This document shows positions 46,259 to 54,100 of a DNA stretch of 64,000 nucleotides, piece after piece. The notes under the pieces were generated by a model. It saw nothing but the letters and a program-made list of their open reading frames with translations. It searched no databases and was not told the DNA's origin. Source of the DNA: Thermohalobaculum sp039822785 (GTDB taxonomy: Bacteria; Pseudomonadota; Alphaproteobacteria; Rhodobacterales; Rhodobacteraceae); the NCBI GenBank assembly GCA_039822785.1, contig JBCBMO010000005.1:124001-188000 (forward strand). Direction: 5' to 3'. Position numbers and translations under genes: made by a program. Each line of letters starts with the position of its first letter. Within the stretch, counting starts at the first letter, position 1.

Positions 46259-47134
46259 TCAACGAAAGCGTTTGAGCACCGTGGCCGCGGTCTCCAGCGA
46301 CACCGCCTGGCGGCTCACCGCAGCAGCGGCCGCATCGCAGGTCTCTTTGGTTTCCACGTAGTTGTCCGCGCAGCGCACGGCCTGTTGCAGCACCGTCGCC
46401 TCCCCCGCGACCGCCTCCTTGAAGCGGTCGAAGGTGCCCACCGCCTGGGTGCCGGCAATCACGCGCCGCACCTCGTCGCAGTTGACCCCCTGCCCCGCCA
46501 GCGCGATCCCCAAGGCCCGATCGGCCTGCGGCGCAAGGCACAGCTTCCAGATCACGTCGAGCTGGACGCTGGGAAACAGCGCAATGATCGTCCGGTGCCG
46601 CGGCGCGAGCGCCAGGTACCCCGACCGCACACCGTCCGGTGGCCAGAACGCATAGGAGATCAGGAAACTCGAGGCGCCGAAGGACCGGGTCCCGGGCGTC
46701 GGCGGCGAGACAAAGCCCGTGGGCAGCGGCGGCAGCTCCAGATCACGGCGCACGAAGGTGAAGATCTGCGCCTCTCCCAGCTGCTGCGCCCCCGCCTCAT
46801 CGATCGGGATCAGCGTCACCAGGGCACCAAAGGGCTGCGGGTCGAGCCGCAGCAAGCTCTGATCGACGCCGAGCGCCATGACACCTTCCGCCCCGCCGTC
46901 CTGGATGGTGAGTTCGAAGGTACGGCTGATCCCCGCAGGATCGGTCAAGGTACCGCTCGCCAGGGCCCCCTCGACCGCGACCGAGAGCTGCCCCCCCTCC
47001 GCCGCGTCGATCCCGTAGAAGGCCCCCTCCAGCGGCGAGGCCACCGCCGGGCCCGGCGCAACACCGAAGAAGACAGCCAGCGCAAGAGAGGCGAGCGCGC
47101 GGAAGAGGACCGATAGGGGGCTGCGGTTCATCAT
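46259..47134 (-). CDS. secreted protein of unknown function
   Basis: 291 aa with a signal peptide (VLFRALASLALAVFFGVAPG...VAS). The first ~120 mature residues look beta-rich with a short repeat-like alternation; the C-terminal third is helical and carries four cysteines (KLCLAP, GVNCDEV, AVRCADN, KETCDAA) that could form two disulfides. No family recognised. Two adjacent ATGs (47134 and 47131) are possible starts. It stands alone, divergent from the LysR gene by 97 bp. Confidence 0.7.
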   Translation of the reverse strand: MMNRSPLSVLFRALASLALAVFFGVAPGPAVASPLEGAFYGIDAAEGGQLSVAVEGALASGTLTDPAGISRTFELTIQDGGAEGVMALGVDQSLLRLDPQPFGALVTLIPIDEAGAQQLGEAQIFTFVRRDLELPPLPTGFVSPPTPGTRSFGASSFLISYAFWPPDGVRSGYLALAPRHRTIIALFPSVQLDVIWKLCLAPQADRALGIALAGQGVNCDEVRRVIAGTQAVGTFDRFKEAVAGEATVLQQAVRCADNYVETKETCDAAAAAVSRQAVSLETAATVLKRFR

Positions 47135-47231
47135 GGGGGCGGTATAGTCGGCGCCGCGGCATCAGGACAAGCGCCCGCTGGCCACCGCCTCGACGCCCTG
47201 ACGGCGCGTCTGCCGGGAAGGAAACGATGGA

Positions 47232-48143
47232 ATGATCGACTGGGACAAGCTGCGCGTCTTCCACGCGGTGGCGAGCGCGGGAAGCCTCACGCATGCGGGT
47301 GAGCAACTGCACCTCAGCCAGTCGGCGATCAGCCGGCAGATCCGGGGGCTGGAACTGCAGCTTCAGGCAACGCTGTTCCACCGCCATGCGCGCGGCCTGC
47401 TGCTGACCGAGCAGGGCGAGATCCTCTATGCCTGCACGCAGACCATCGCCAAGAGCCTGACCTCGGCCGCTGCCCGGATCCGCGACGCCAAGGACGGCGT
47501 CTTCGGCGATCTGAAGGTCACGACGACCGCAGGCTTCGGCACGCTCTGGCTGTCGCCGCGGCTGGCGCATCTGATGGACGACCACCCGGACCTGAAGGTC
47601 GAGCTGATCCTGACCGAGGAGGTCCTGGACTTGCCCATGCGCGAGGCGGACGTGGCAATCCGGCTCCTCTCGCCCAATCAGGCCGAGCTGATCCGCCGGC
47701 CGCTGATGAATACCTGCATTTCGCTGTTCGCGACGGCCAGCTATCTGGAGAACCACGGCACGCCTGCGCGGGTCGAGGATCTGCGTCAACACCGCATGCT
47801 CACCTTCAGCACCAAGGCACCGCAGCCGCGCGAGGCGATGGAGTGGCTGGAAATGATGGGCCTGCGCACATGTGACGCCGATCTGCGGATCAACAGTTAC
47901 TTTGGTGTGCTCAAGGCTGCGCTCAATGATCTCGGCATCGCCATCCTGCCGGATTACATCACCCGCGATTATCCAGAACTGGTCCCTGTGCTGGGTGAGC
48001 ACCGAAGCCCGCCGGTGACGATCTGGTTCGTCTACCCCGAGGAGCTGCGGCACAGCCAACGCGTGCTCGCCTTCAGAGACTTTATTTTGCGCGAAGTGGA
48101 TCAGTTCTTAAAGAAAACGGCTCAGAAGGAGAGCCTTGCATGA
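47232..48143 (+). CDS. LysR-family transcriptional regulator
   Basis: 303 aa. N-terminal HTH FHAVASAGSLTHAGEQLHLS followed by QSAISRQIRGLELQL; effector domain from ~90 (GDLKVTTTAGFGTLWLSPRL). The sequence resembles the well-conserved alphaproteobacterial LysR often found next to trxB, but trxB is not here. Target genes cannot be named from this window. The following 120 bp end in a strong terminator. Confidence 0.88.
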   Translation: MIDWDKLRVFHAVASAGSLTHAGEQLHLSQSAISRQIRGLELQLQATLFHRHARGLLLTEQGEILYACTQTIAKSLTSAAARIRDAKDGVFGDLKVTTTAGFGTLWLSPRLAHLMDDHPDLKVELILTEEVLDLPMREADVAIRLLSPNQAELIRRPLMNTCISLFATASYLENHGTPARVEDLRQHRMLTFSTKAPQPREAMEWLEMMGLRTCDADLRINSYFGVLKAALNDLGIAILPDYITRDYPELVPVLGEHRSPPVTIWFVYPEELRHSQRVLAFRDFILREVDQFLKKTAQKESLA

Positions 48144-48290
48144 CACACAAGGGTGGTTTGCGGCCACTGCGTCGAATTTGTCCTTGTTGCATCCGCGAAG
48201 ACGCGTTACCTGCGATGTGGGCAGCGCTGCTGCCTAGGTTGTGATACCTCCCTGTTGAACTCGGCCGGGCCCTCGCGCCCGGCTTCTTTT
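48144..48290 (+). ncRNA. possible small RNA ending at a strong terminator
   Basis: Between the LysR stop and the terminator at 48264-48290 lie about 120 bp with no ORF, several potential stems (for example GGGCAGCGCTGCTGCC around 48219) and the anti-Shine-Dalgarno-like ACCTCCCTG (48245-48253) placed just before the terminator. This layout is common in alphaproteobacterial trans-acting small RNAs, but it could equally be the 3' UTR of the LysR mRNA. Confidence 0.3.
48264..48290 (+). terminator. rho-independent terminator
   Basis: GCCGGGC (48264-48270) pairs with GCCCGGC (48277-48283) around CCTCGC and is followed by TTCTTTT. It ends rightward transcription from the LysR gene or a small RNA, directly before the convergent sigma-54 regulator gene. 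Confidence 0.8.
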
Positions 48291-48301
48291 CACGGGAAAT
48301 C

Positions 48302-49753
48302 TTACCCCTCACGATAGTTTTTGGCGGCCAACCCATGGCGCGCCATCTTCTCGTTGAAGGTGCGCCGGGGCAGGTCGAGCGCTGCCATCACAGCCGAGAC
48401 ATTGCCCCGTTCCGCGATCAGCGCTTCCTCCAAGAGCTGGCGCTCATACGCCTCCAGGCGCTTGCGCAGCCCCGCGCCAGGGTCGTCCTCACCCCCAGCC
48501 TGTGCCGTGCCACTGTCGGCGGGCCACCCGCTCAAGTCGCCCGACAGCAGCGTGGCGATCGCGACCGGGCCGCGGCGGGCGCGCACCACGGCCCGTTCCG
48601 CCAGATTGGCAAGTTCGCGCACGTTGCCGGGCCAGTCGTGCGCCGCCAGCACGGTGCGATCGGCCTCGGTCAGCACCAGCGTCTCAGCCAGGTCCGGCCG
48701 CCCCTCCCGCGCCGCGGCCAGGCTCGCGAACAGCCCGAACAGCAGGGGGATATCCGCCACCCGGTCACGCAGCGGCGGCACCTGCAGCGCCAGGGTGTTC
48801 AGCCGATAAAGAAAGTCGCGCCGCAACCGGCCAGAGGCGACTTCCTGCTCGAGATCGGCGTTCGTGGCGGCAACCACCCGCGTATCGACCTTGACCGGCC
48901 GGCGCGCGCCCAGGCGCTGCACCTCCCCCTCCTGCAGTGCGCGCAACAGGACCGGCTGCATATGCGGCGGCAGCGAGGTGACCTCGTCCAGGAACAGCGT
49001 GCCACCTGACGCGGCCTCCAGATATCCCGCCGCCGCCCGCCCGGCACCGGTGAAGGCGCCCACCTCATGCCCGAAGAAGGCCGCTTCGAACAGCGTCTCG
49101 GGGATCGCAGCGCAGTTCACCGCCACGAAGGGCCCGGCGGCGCGCGGCGACAGATCGTGCAGGCTGCGGGCGACGACCTCCTTGCCAGCGCCGGTCTCCC
49201 CGGTGATCAGGACCGCCGCCTGGCTCTCGGCCGCCTCCGCCACCGCCTCGCGCAGGGCCACCATGACCGGTGTGGCGCCGGCCAGACGCTCCGCCAGCAG
49301 CCCGCTGTCGCCTTTCAGCCGCTCGCGCAGGGCGCGGTTCTCCAACGTCAGGCGCCGCGCCTCCGCCGCCCGGCGGACCAGGCTCAACAGCCGCTCGGGG
49401 TCGAAGGGCTTCTCGACGAAGTCATAGGCGCCGGCGCGCATGGCCGAGACGGCCATGGCCACATCGCCATGCCCGGTCAGCAGGATCACCGGCAGTTGCG
49501 GATCGCGCGCCGCCACGGCCTCCAACAGAGCCAGGCCATCGGCCCCCGGCATCCGCACATCGCTGATGATCGGGCCGGCAAAGCGCGGATGCAGCGCCGC
49601 GAGCGCCTCCTCCGCCGTGGCGCAGACTTCGGGGTCGAAGCCGCCCAGCGACAGCCACTGGCTGAGCGACCGGCGCAGCTCAGCCTCGTCATCGACGATC
49701 AGGACGGGGCAGCGGGCGGCTGCGGCGGCGGCGGGGGCAAGCGGGGCGGACAC
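48302..49753 (-). CDS. DctD-like sigma-54-dependent response regulator
   Basis: 483 aa. Receiver domain (~17-130; VLIVDDEAELRRSL, phospho-Asp in IISDVRMPG, KPF Lys). AAA+ domain with Walker A ITGETGAGKEVVARSLHD, the GAFTGA loop that contacts sigma-54 intact (HEVGAFTGAGR), GGTLFLDEV and the arginine-finger region RRDFLYRLN. C-terminal Fis-type HTH (GNVSAVMAALDLPRRTFNEK). It activates RpoN promoters. It pairs with the histidine kinase 5 bp upstream and resembles DctD of C4-dicarboxylate sensing; no dctA or TRAP genes are in the window. Confidence 0.9.
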   Translation of the reverse strand: MSAPLAPAAAAAARCPVLIVDDEAELRRSLSQWLSLGGFDPEVCATAEEALAALHPRFAGPIISDVRMPGADGLALLEAVAARDPQLPVILLTGHGDVAMAVSAMRAGAYDFVEKPFDPERLLSLVRRAAEARRLTLENRALRERLKGDSGLLAERLAGATPVMVALREAVAEAAESQAAVLITGETGAGKEVVARSLHDLSPRAAGPFVAVNCAAIPETLFEAAFFGHEVGAFTGAGRAAAGYLEAASGGTLFLDEVTSLPPHMQPVLLRALQEGEVQRLGARRPVKVDTRVVAATNADLEQEVASGRLRRDFLYRLNTLALQVPPLRDRVADIPLLFGLFASLAAAREGRPDLAETLVLTEADRTVLAAHDWPGNVRELANLAERAVVRARRGPVAIATLLSGDLSGWPADSGTAQAGGEDDPGAGLRKRLEAYERQLLEEALIAERGNVSAVMAALDLPRRTFNEKMARHGLAAKNYREG

Positions 49754-49758
49754 CGTGC

Positions 49759-51438
49759 TCAGCCCCCCTTCGACCGCCCGAGCGGCAGCGAAAGGCGAAA
49801 CTCGGCCCCGCCTTCGGGATGGGTGACCCCGCCCAGCGCACCACCCAGGTCCTTCGCAATGCCCGAGGCGATGGCGAGGCCCAGGCCCAGGCCTTCGCCC
49901 GGCGGCTTGGTGGTGAAGAACGGTGCGAAAAGATCCCCCTCCACGGGCAGACCGGGCCCAAGATCGCGCACCGTGAGCACGGCGGTCTCCCCCTCGGTGG
50001 AGAGCGTCACCGTGACGGTGCGTCGGTCGGGGGGGACCGCGGAGGCGGCGTCGACCGCGTTCTGCAGCAGGTTGACCACGATCTGCTCCAAGAGATGCGC
50101 GGCCGAGGCTACAGGCACGGCCCGGCTGGGCAGCGCGAGCTTGATCGTCGCCCCGCAGGCATCGGCGCGCGGCTGGGTGATCTCCGCCGCATGGCGCACG
50201 GCCGCGGCCAGGTTCGCCGGCCGCTGCACCGGCCGGTCCGGCCGCGCAAAGGCCTTGAGGTCGCGGGTAAGGCTCCCCATCCGCCCGATCAGCCGCTCGA
50301 TCCGGCCCAGCGGCTCCGCCGCCTCGGCCACGCGCCCCTGGTCCGCCAGATGCCGGGCTGAGGCGAGATAGGTCGACATCGCACTCAGGGGTTGGTTGAG
50401 CTCATGGGCGACCGCCGCCGACATCTGTCCCAGCGCCGCGAGCTTCGAGGCCTGGGCCAGCGCCGCCTCCACGCGCTGACGCTCCGCGATCTCGTCCGAC
50501 AGCCGCCGGTTCAGCGCCTTCAGCGCCGCCGCGTCCTGGCTGAGGTCGGAATAGGCGCGCTGGCTGCGCTGGCTGTCCATGAAGAAGGCCAGGGTCGCGA
50601 GCAGCGACATGATCATGATCTGGGCCGAGAGCACGCTCCCCACCCGCTCGGCGATCAGCCGCCTGGGGCGGAAGACATGCACCGTCAGCGGCCCTGCCCC
50701 GACGGTCGCGCTTGCCAGAATGCTGCGCCGGGCCAGCGCCCCCCGCGGGGCATCGGCAGTCACCCAATCCGCCGCCGGCGCGCCGTAAGCGCCCGGCACG
50801 CTGGTCAGTTGGATAAGGCCGCCCGCATCGGCGATGGCAACATCGCCGGGCGTGCTGGACCAGGCATAGTCGAGGGCGGCGGAACGGATCGGCACGGCCG
50901 CCACCGCGCTGCCCGGCGGGCCGAGGCGCCAGAGCAGCCAAAACGTCGGGCCTGGCGTCTGCCCGCCAACGCCGGTCGCGACCCCCGCGACCCGGGCCTT
51001 GGCGACCAGGGCCTTGGGCGGTGCGCCCCGCCCACCACCGGCACGCCCCTCCTCGGGCGGCAGGATCGTCAACCGCGCCAGCGGCACCACCGCTTCACCG
51101 CCCGGCACAGCATCGGCAAGCCTCAGCAGCGCGCTCTCGGCCGCCACCCGGGGACGCATCCCCGGCCGGGCCAAGGCGTCGCCGGAGAGAAGCGCCAGGG
51201 CCCGGGCGAGGGGGGCGAGTTGGCCAATCTCCTCCGCCACCACCGCGGCAATCGTCTCCGCGCCCGCCAAGGCTGCGGTGCGCGCATTCTCCGTCTCACG
51301 CACGGTCACGATGGTGTAGGTCGCGCCCAGGATCAGCGCAGCGCCGAGCGCGCTCATGCTCAGCACCAGACGCCGCCACCCCGGCAGACGCAGCCAAGCA
51401 CGGCCCCGGCCCGCAAAGACCTCGGTGATATCGGTCAT
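49759..51438 (-). CDS. DctB-like sensor histidine kinase
   Basis: 559 aa. Two membrane helices (~25-45 and ~270-290) flank a periplasmic sensor domain of about 220 residues. After a short coiled-coil linker (DAAALKALNRRLSDEIAERQ) comes the HisKA domain with the phospho-His in SAAVAHELNQPLSAMSTYLA, then HATPase_c motifs (VNLLQNAVDA, VRDLGPGL, FFTTKPPGEGLGLGLA). The HELNQPLxA form is typical of DctB/FixL-like kinases. It is the first gene of the pair and should phosphorylate the downstream DctD-like regulator. The signal is unknown. Confidence 0.9.
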   Translation of the reverse strand: MTDITEVFAGRGRAWLRLPGWRRLVLSMSALGAALILGATYTIVTVRETENARTAALAGAETIAAVVAEEIGQLAPLARALALLSGDALARPGMRPRVAAESALLRLADAVPGGEAVVPLARLTILPPEEGRAGGGRGAPPKALVAKARVAGVATGVGGQTPGPTFWLLWRLGPPGSAVAAVPIRSAALDYAWSSTPGDVAIADAGGLIQLTSVPGAYGAPAADWVTADAPRGALARRSILASATVGAGPLTVHVFRPRRLIAERVGSVLSAQIMIMSLLATLAFFMDSQRSQRAYSDLSQDAAALKALNRRLSDEIAERQRVEAALAQASKLAALGQMSAAVAHELNQPLSAMSTYLASARHLADQGRVAEAAEPLGRIERLIGRMGSLTRDLKAFARPDRPVQRPANLAAAVRHAAEITQPRADACGATIKLALPSRAVPVASAAHLLEQIVVNLLQNAVDAASAVPPDRRTVTVTLSTEGETAVLTVRDLGPGLPVEGDLFAPFFTTKPPGEGLGLGLAIASGIAKDLGGALGGVTHPEGGAEFRLSLPLGRSKGG

Positions 51439-51580
51439 AGGGTGGAACTCTGTCTCAAAGGACAGAAGGTTGAAAGGGATCGCCGGGCAATCGCGGCGAT
51501 AAAACTCGCGTGACCGCCCCTGCGCCGCGACCGGCGAAATGCGCTATATCCCGAACAGTTGATTGTGGGAGACGTGAGCG

Positions 51581-52618
51581 ATGAAGCGCCTCAACCGGCC
51601 ACGCTGGTGGCTGTCTGAAAACCGCACGACGCCGGAGCATGTGTTCTGGAACCGTCGCCGCGTGCTGGCACTTGGCGGCGGTGCGGCCGCCGCCGGCGCC
51701 GTGGGCGCCTTGGCCCTCTCCGGCGGCGGTGACAGCCCCGTCGCGGTCGCCGAGGCAAGCACCACCGCAGCAGAGCGGGTGAGCGGCCTGCCCGCGCCCG
51801 GCACGCCCTTCACGCCGACGCCCACGCTCAATGCGGCCTTCGCCGATGCCGGGCGCGCAGTGACGGACGAGGAGACGAACTCCACCTACAACAACTTCTA
51901 TGAGTTCGGCTCGCACAAGGCGATCGCCGATGCCTCCCGCGCGCTCGACACCGACGGCTGGACCGTGACCTTCGACGGACTGGTCGAGGCGGAGCAGACC
52001 GTCGCGATGGAGGATCTGATCAAGGCCATGCCGGTGGAGGAGCGGATCTACCGCCTGCGCTGCGTCGAGGCCTGGGCGATGGTCGTGCCCTGGATCGGCT
52101 TCCCGCTGTCGGCCATGGTGGCCTTCGCCAAGCCGCTCGGCTCGGCGAAATACGTGCAGTTCCAGACCTTCCAGGATCCGGAGGTCGCCCGCGGCCAGCG
52201 CCAGCACTGGTACCCCTGGCCCTATACCGAGGGGCTGACCATGGCGGAGGCGGCGAACGATCTGTCGCTGATGGTGATTGGTGCCTATGGCAAGGTCCTG
52301 CCGACCCAGTTCGGCGCGCCCATGCGCCTGCACACGCCCTGGAAGTACGGCTTCAAGGCGGTGAAATCCATCGTCCGCGTGACCTTCACCGAGGAACGGC
52401 CGCTGAGCTTCTGGGAGGAGTTGCAAGCCCGTGAATACGGCTTCTGGGCCAACGTGAACCCGGCGGTCGACCACCCCCGCTGGTCCCAGGCGAGCGAGCG
52501 GCTGCTCGGCACCGACGAGCGGGTGCCGACAATCCGCTACAACGGCTACGAGGCCGAGGTCGCGGCCATGTATCCGCAGTCGCTGATCGAGGAAGCAGGC
52601 GTCCGGTTCTGGCGCTAA
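51581..52618 (+). CDS. msrP: periplasmic methionine sulfoxide reductase catalytic subunit MsrP
   Basis: 345 aa molybdopterin protein of the sulfite-oxidase fold. A Tat signal is visible (NRRRVLALGGG, ~24-34). The Mo-ligating cysteine is in YRLRCVEAWAMVVPWIGFPL (Cys ~161). Other MsrP hallmarks: NNFYEFG, HWYPWPYTEGL, GKVLPTQFGAPMRL and PWKYGFKAVKSI. It reduces oxidised methionine in periplasmic proteins using electrons from the quinone pool delivered by MsrQ. No msrQ follows within the next 10 kb, so its membrane partner must be encoded elsewhere. Confidence 0.93.
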   Translation: MKRLNRPRWWLSENRTTPEHVFWNRRRVLALGGGAAAAGAVGALALSGGGDSPVAVAEASTTAAERVSGLPAPGTPFTPTPTLNAAFADAGRAVTDEETNSTYNNFYEFGSHKAIADASRALDTDGWTVTFDGLVEAEQTVAMEDLIKAMPVEERIYRLRCVEAWAMVVPWIGFPLSAMVAFAKPLGSAKYVQFQTFQDPEVARGQRQHWYPWPYTEGLTMAEAANDLSLMVIGAYGKVLPTQFGAPMRLHTPWKYGFKAVKSIVRVTFTEERPLSFWEELQAREYGFWANVNPAVDHPRWSQASERLLGTDERVPTIRYNGYEAEVAAMYPQSLIEEAGVRFWR

Positions 52619-52621
52619 ACG

Positions 52622-52670
52622 GGCGGAAGTCCGCCGAGCGTGAAAGGTTCATCGGCGGATTTCCGCCGAT
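52622..52670. repeat. tandem inverted repeats GGCGGA-N2-TCCGCC after msrP
   Basis: Two copies: 52622-52635 (GGCGGA-AG-TCCGCC) and 52651-52670 (ATCGGCGGA-TT-TCCGCCGAT, 9-bp arms). They lie directly after the msrP stop. They could be a terminator-like structure, protein-binding sites or a small dispersed repeat family. Confidence 0.55.
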
Positions 52671-52740
52671 TACGACAGTTTCGTGACGGTCATCGCGGGT
52701 TTTCAGGCGGGATAGCGCCCCAGAACGCAGTGTCAACTCC

Positions 52741-52757
52741 TTGGCACAGCTCTTGCT
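52741..52757 (+). promoter_or_regulatory. sigma-54 (RpoN)-type promoter
   Basis: TTGGCAC-AGCTC-TTGCT matches the -24/-12 consensus (TGGCAC-N5-TTGC) with exact spacing. Transcription would run rightward from about 52770. No convincing plus-strand gene begins there: a GTG frame (52767-53036, 89 aa) has no RBS. It may drive a small RNA or antisense transcript. Confidence 0.5.
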
Positions 52758-52872
52758 GTAAACCTTGTGACCGATCACGACCGGCCGCTGTCCCAGGCGG
52801 CTCGATCGGTATTCGCGGCGGGTGCGCCGGGCCCAACGTCCCCGGTGATCCGGCCCCCGCCGCGCTTTTTCC

Positions 52873-53106
52873 TCATCGACCACCACGGCGAGCCGTGGCC
52901 CAGCTGCCGAGAGCGCGCCCATTCCCAGCGGATGCAGTGGCATTCACTATGGGCCTCACTCGCTCGCGAGCAGCCGGCGCTTCCATATCGGCCGTTAGAT
53001 CAGCGAGCAGTCTACCTCGCCTTCGTTTCGCCTTGAGCCGCTCGTTATTTCGCTGGATGATCTTTAATTCATCAGCAGTCTTTAAATGGGTTCTTCTTTT
53101 AGACAT
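52873..53106 (-). CDS. small basic protein, unknown
   Basis: 77 aa, very basic at the N-terminus (MSKRRTHLKTADELKIIQRN, then KAKRRRGR). The ATG at 53106 has an excellent AAGGAG six bases upstream and lies in an AT-rich patch (about 53040-53160) unlike its surroundings. The second half loses that character and reads like low-complexity GC-rich sequence, so the C-terminus may be junk or the gene may be decayed. It lies 22 bp downstream of serB and could be in that transcript. No family recognised. Confidence 0.4.
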   Translation of the reverse strand: MSKRRTHLKTADELKIIQRNNERLKAKRRRGRLLADLTADMEAPAARERVRPIVNATASAGNGRALGSWATARRGGR

Positions 53107-53128
53107 TCAAATCTCCTTCAATTTTCAG

Positions 53129-54085
53129 TCAGATATTGAGTTCCCCATGCTGGTTTTCAAGACTAGTCAACTCAATGCCCTGCAGGGCCAGCAGCGCCTC
53201 CAGGCCCGCATGCTCGATCCGCGCATCGGCGGCGGCGGCCAGCACCGGCTTGGCGCGATAGGCGACGCCCAGACCGGCGGCCTCCACCATGGCCAGATCG
53301 TTCGCCCCGTCCCCGACGGCCAGGGCATCGGCCAGGCTCAGGCCGCGCGCAGCCAGCGCCGCATCCAGCGCCTGCCGCTTGGCGGCACGGCCCAGGATCG
53401 GCGGCACGACCCGGCCGGTCAGCCGCGCAGCCGCGATCTCGAGTGTATTGGCCCGGTGCTCGGCGAAACCCGCCGCCACCGCGACCCGCGCGGTGAAGAC
53501 CGTGAAGCCGCCGGAGACCAGCATCGTATGCGACCCGCGCGCCGCCATGGTCCGCACCAGCGTCTCAGCCCCGGGGTTCAGCCGAATGCGCTCCGCCCAG
53601 ACCTGCTCGATCAGCGCTTCCGGGGCGTTCTCGAGAAAGGCGACGCGGGCGGTCAGCGCCCCCTCGAAATCGAGCTCGCCCGCCATGGCGCGCTCGGTCA
53701 CCGCAGAGACCTGTGCGCCAAACCCAGCGAGATCGGCAAGCTCGTCGAGGCACTCGCAGCCGATCACCGTGCTGTCCATATCGGCGATCAGCAGGCGCTT
53801 CTCACGCCCCGCCACCGGCACGGCATTCACATCGATCCCGGGCAGGATCACCGCCCAATCGGCCCGGTCGAAGGCCGCCCGATCCATGACGACGATCTCC
53901 GCCGCCGCCGGCGACAGGCGCCGCACCGGCGCGTCCTCCGCCGACAGGCTATAGGCCGCGAGATCGATGTCGGCATCGGCCAGCCCGCGCTCGACCGACG
54001 CCGTCAGCACGATGGCGACGTCGGGCGTCGCCGCCTCATCGACGACGGCGGCCAGCCCCTCCTCCGGGCTTACCGGCGCATTCAA
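53129..54085 (-). CDS. serB: phosphoserine phosphatase
   Basis: 318 aa HAD-family enzyme that makes serine from O-phosphoserine, the last step of the phosphorylated pathway. Catalytic DMDST (Asp102 and Asp104) in LLIADMDSTVIGCECLDELA, motif II Ser in LVSGGFTVF, motif III Lys in GRAAKRQAL, and GDGANDLAM. The ~95-residue N-terminal part is the usual ACT-like extension of SerB. The last ~10 residues (TSLENQHGELNI) are encoded in AT-rich DNA. It follows the DAHP synthase gene by 15 bp, an amino-acid biosynthesis pairing. Confidence 0.95.
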   Translation of the reverse strand: MNAPVSPEEGLAAVVDEAATPDVAIVLTASVERGLADADIDLAAYSLSAEDAPVRRLSPAAAEIVVMDRAAFDRADWAVILPGIDVNAVPVAGREKRLLIADMDSTVIGCECLDELADLAGFGAQVSAVTERAMAGELDFEGALTARVAFLENAPEALIEQVWAERIRLNPGAETLVRTMAARGSHTMLVSGGFTVFTARVAVAAGFAEHRANTLEIAAARLTGRVVPPILGRAAKRQALDAALAARGLSLADALAVGDGANDLAMVEAAGLGVAYRAKPVLAAAADARIEHAGLEALLALQGIELTSLENQHGELNI

Positions 54086-54100
54086 CCGGAGACCCGCCGC

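Noticed and set aside
52767..53036. An 89-codon plus-strand frame just after the sigma-54-like promoter
   Set aside because: It starts at GTG without an RBS almost on top of the expected transcription start, and it overlaps a better-initiated minus-strand frame. Noted only as an option.
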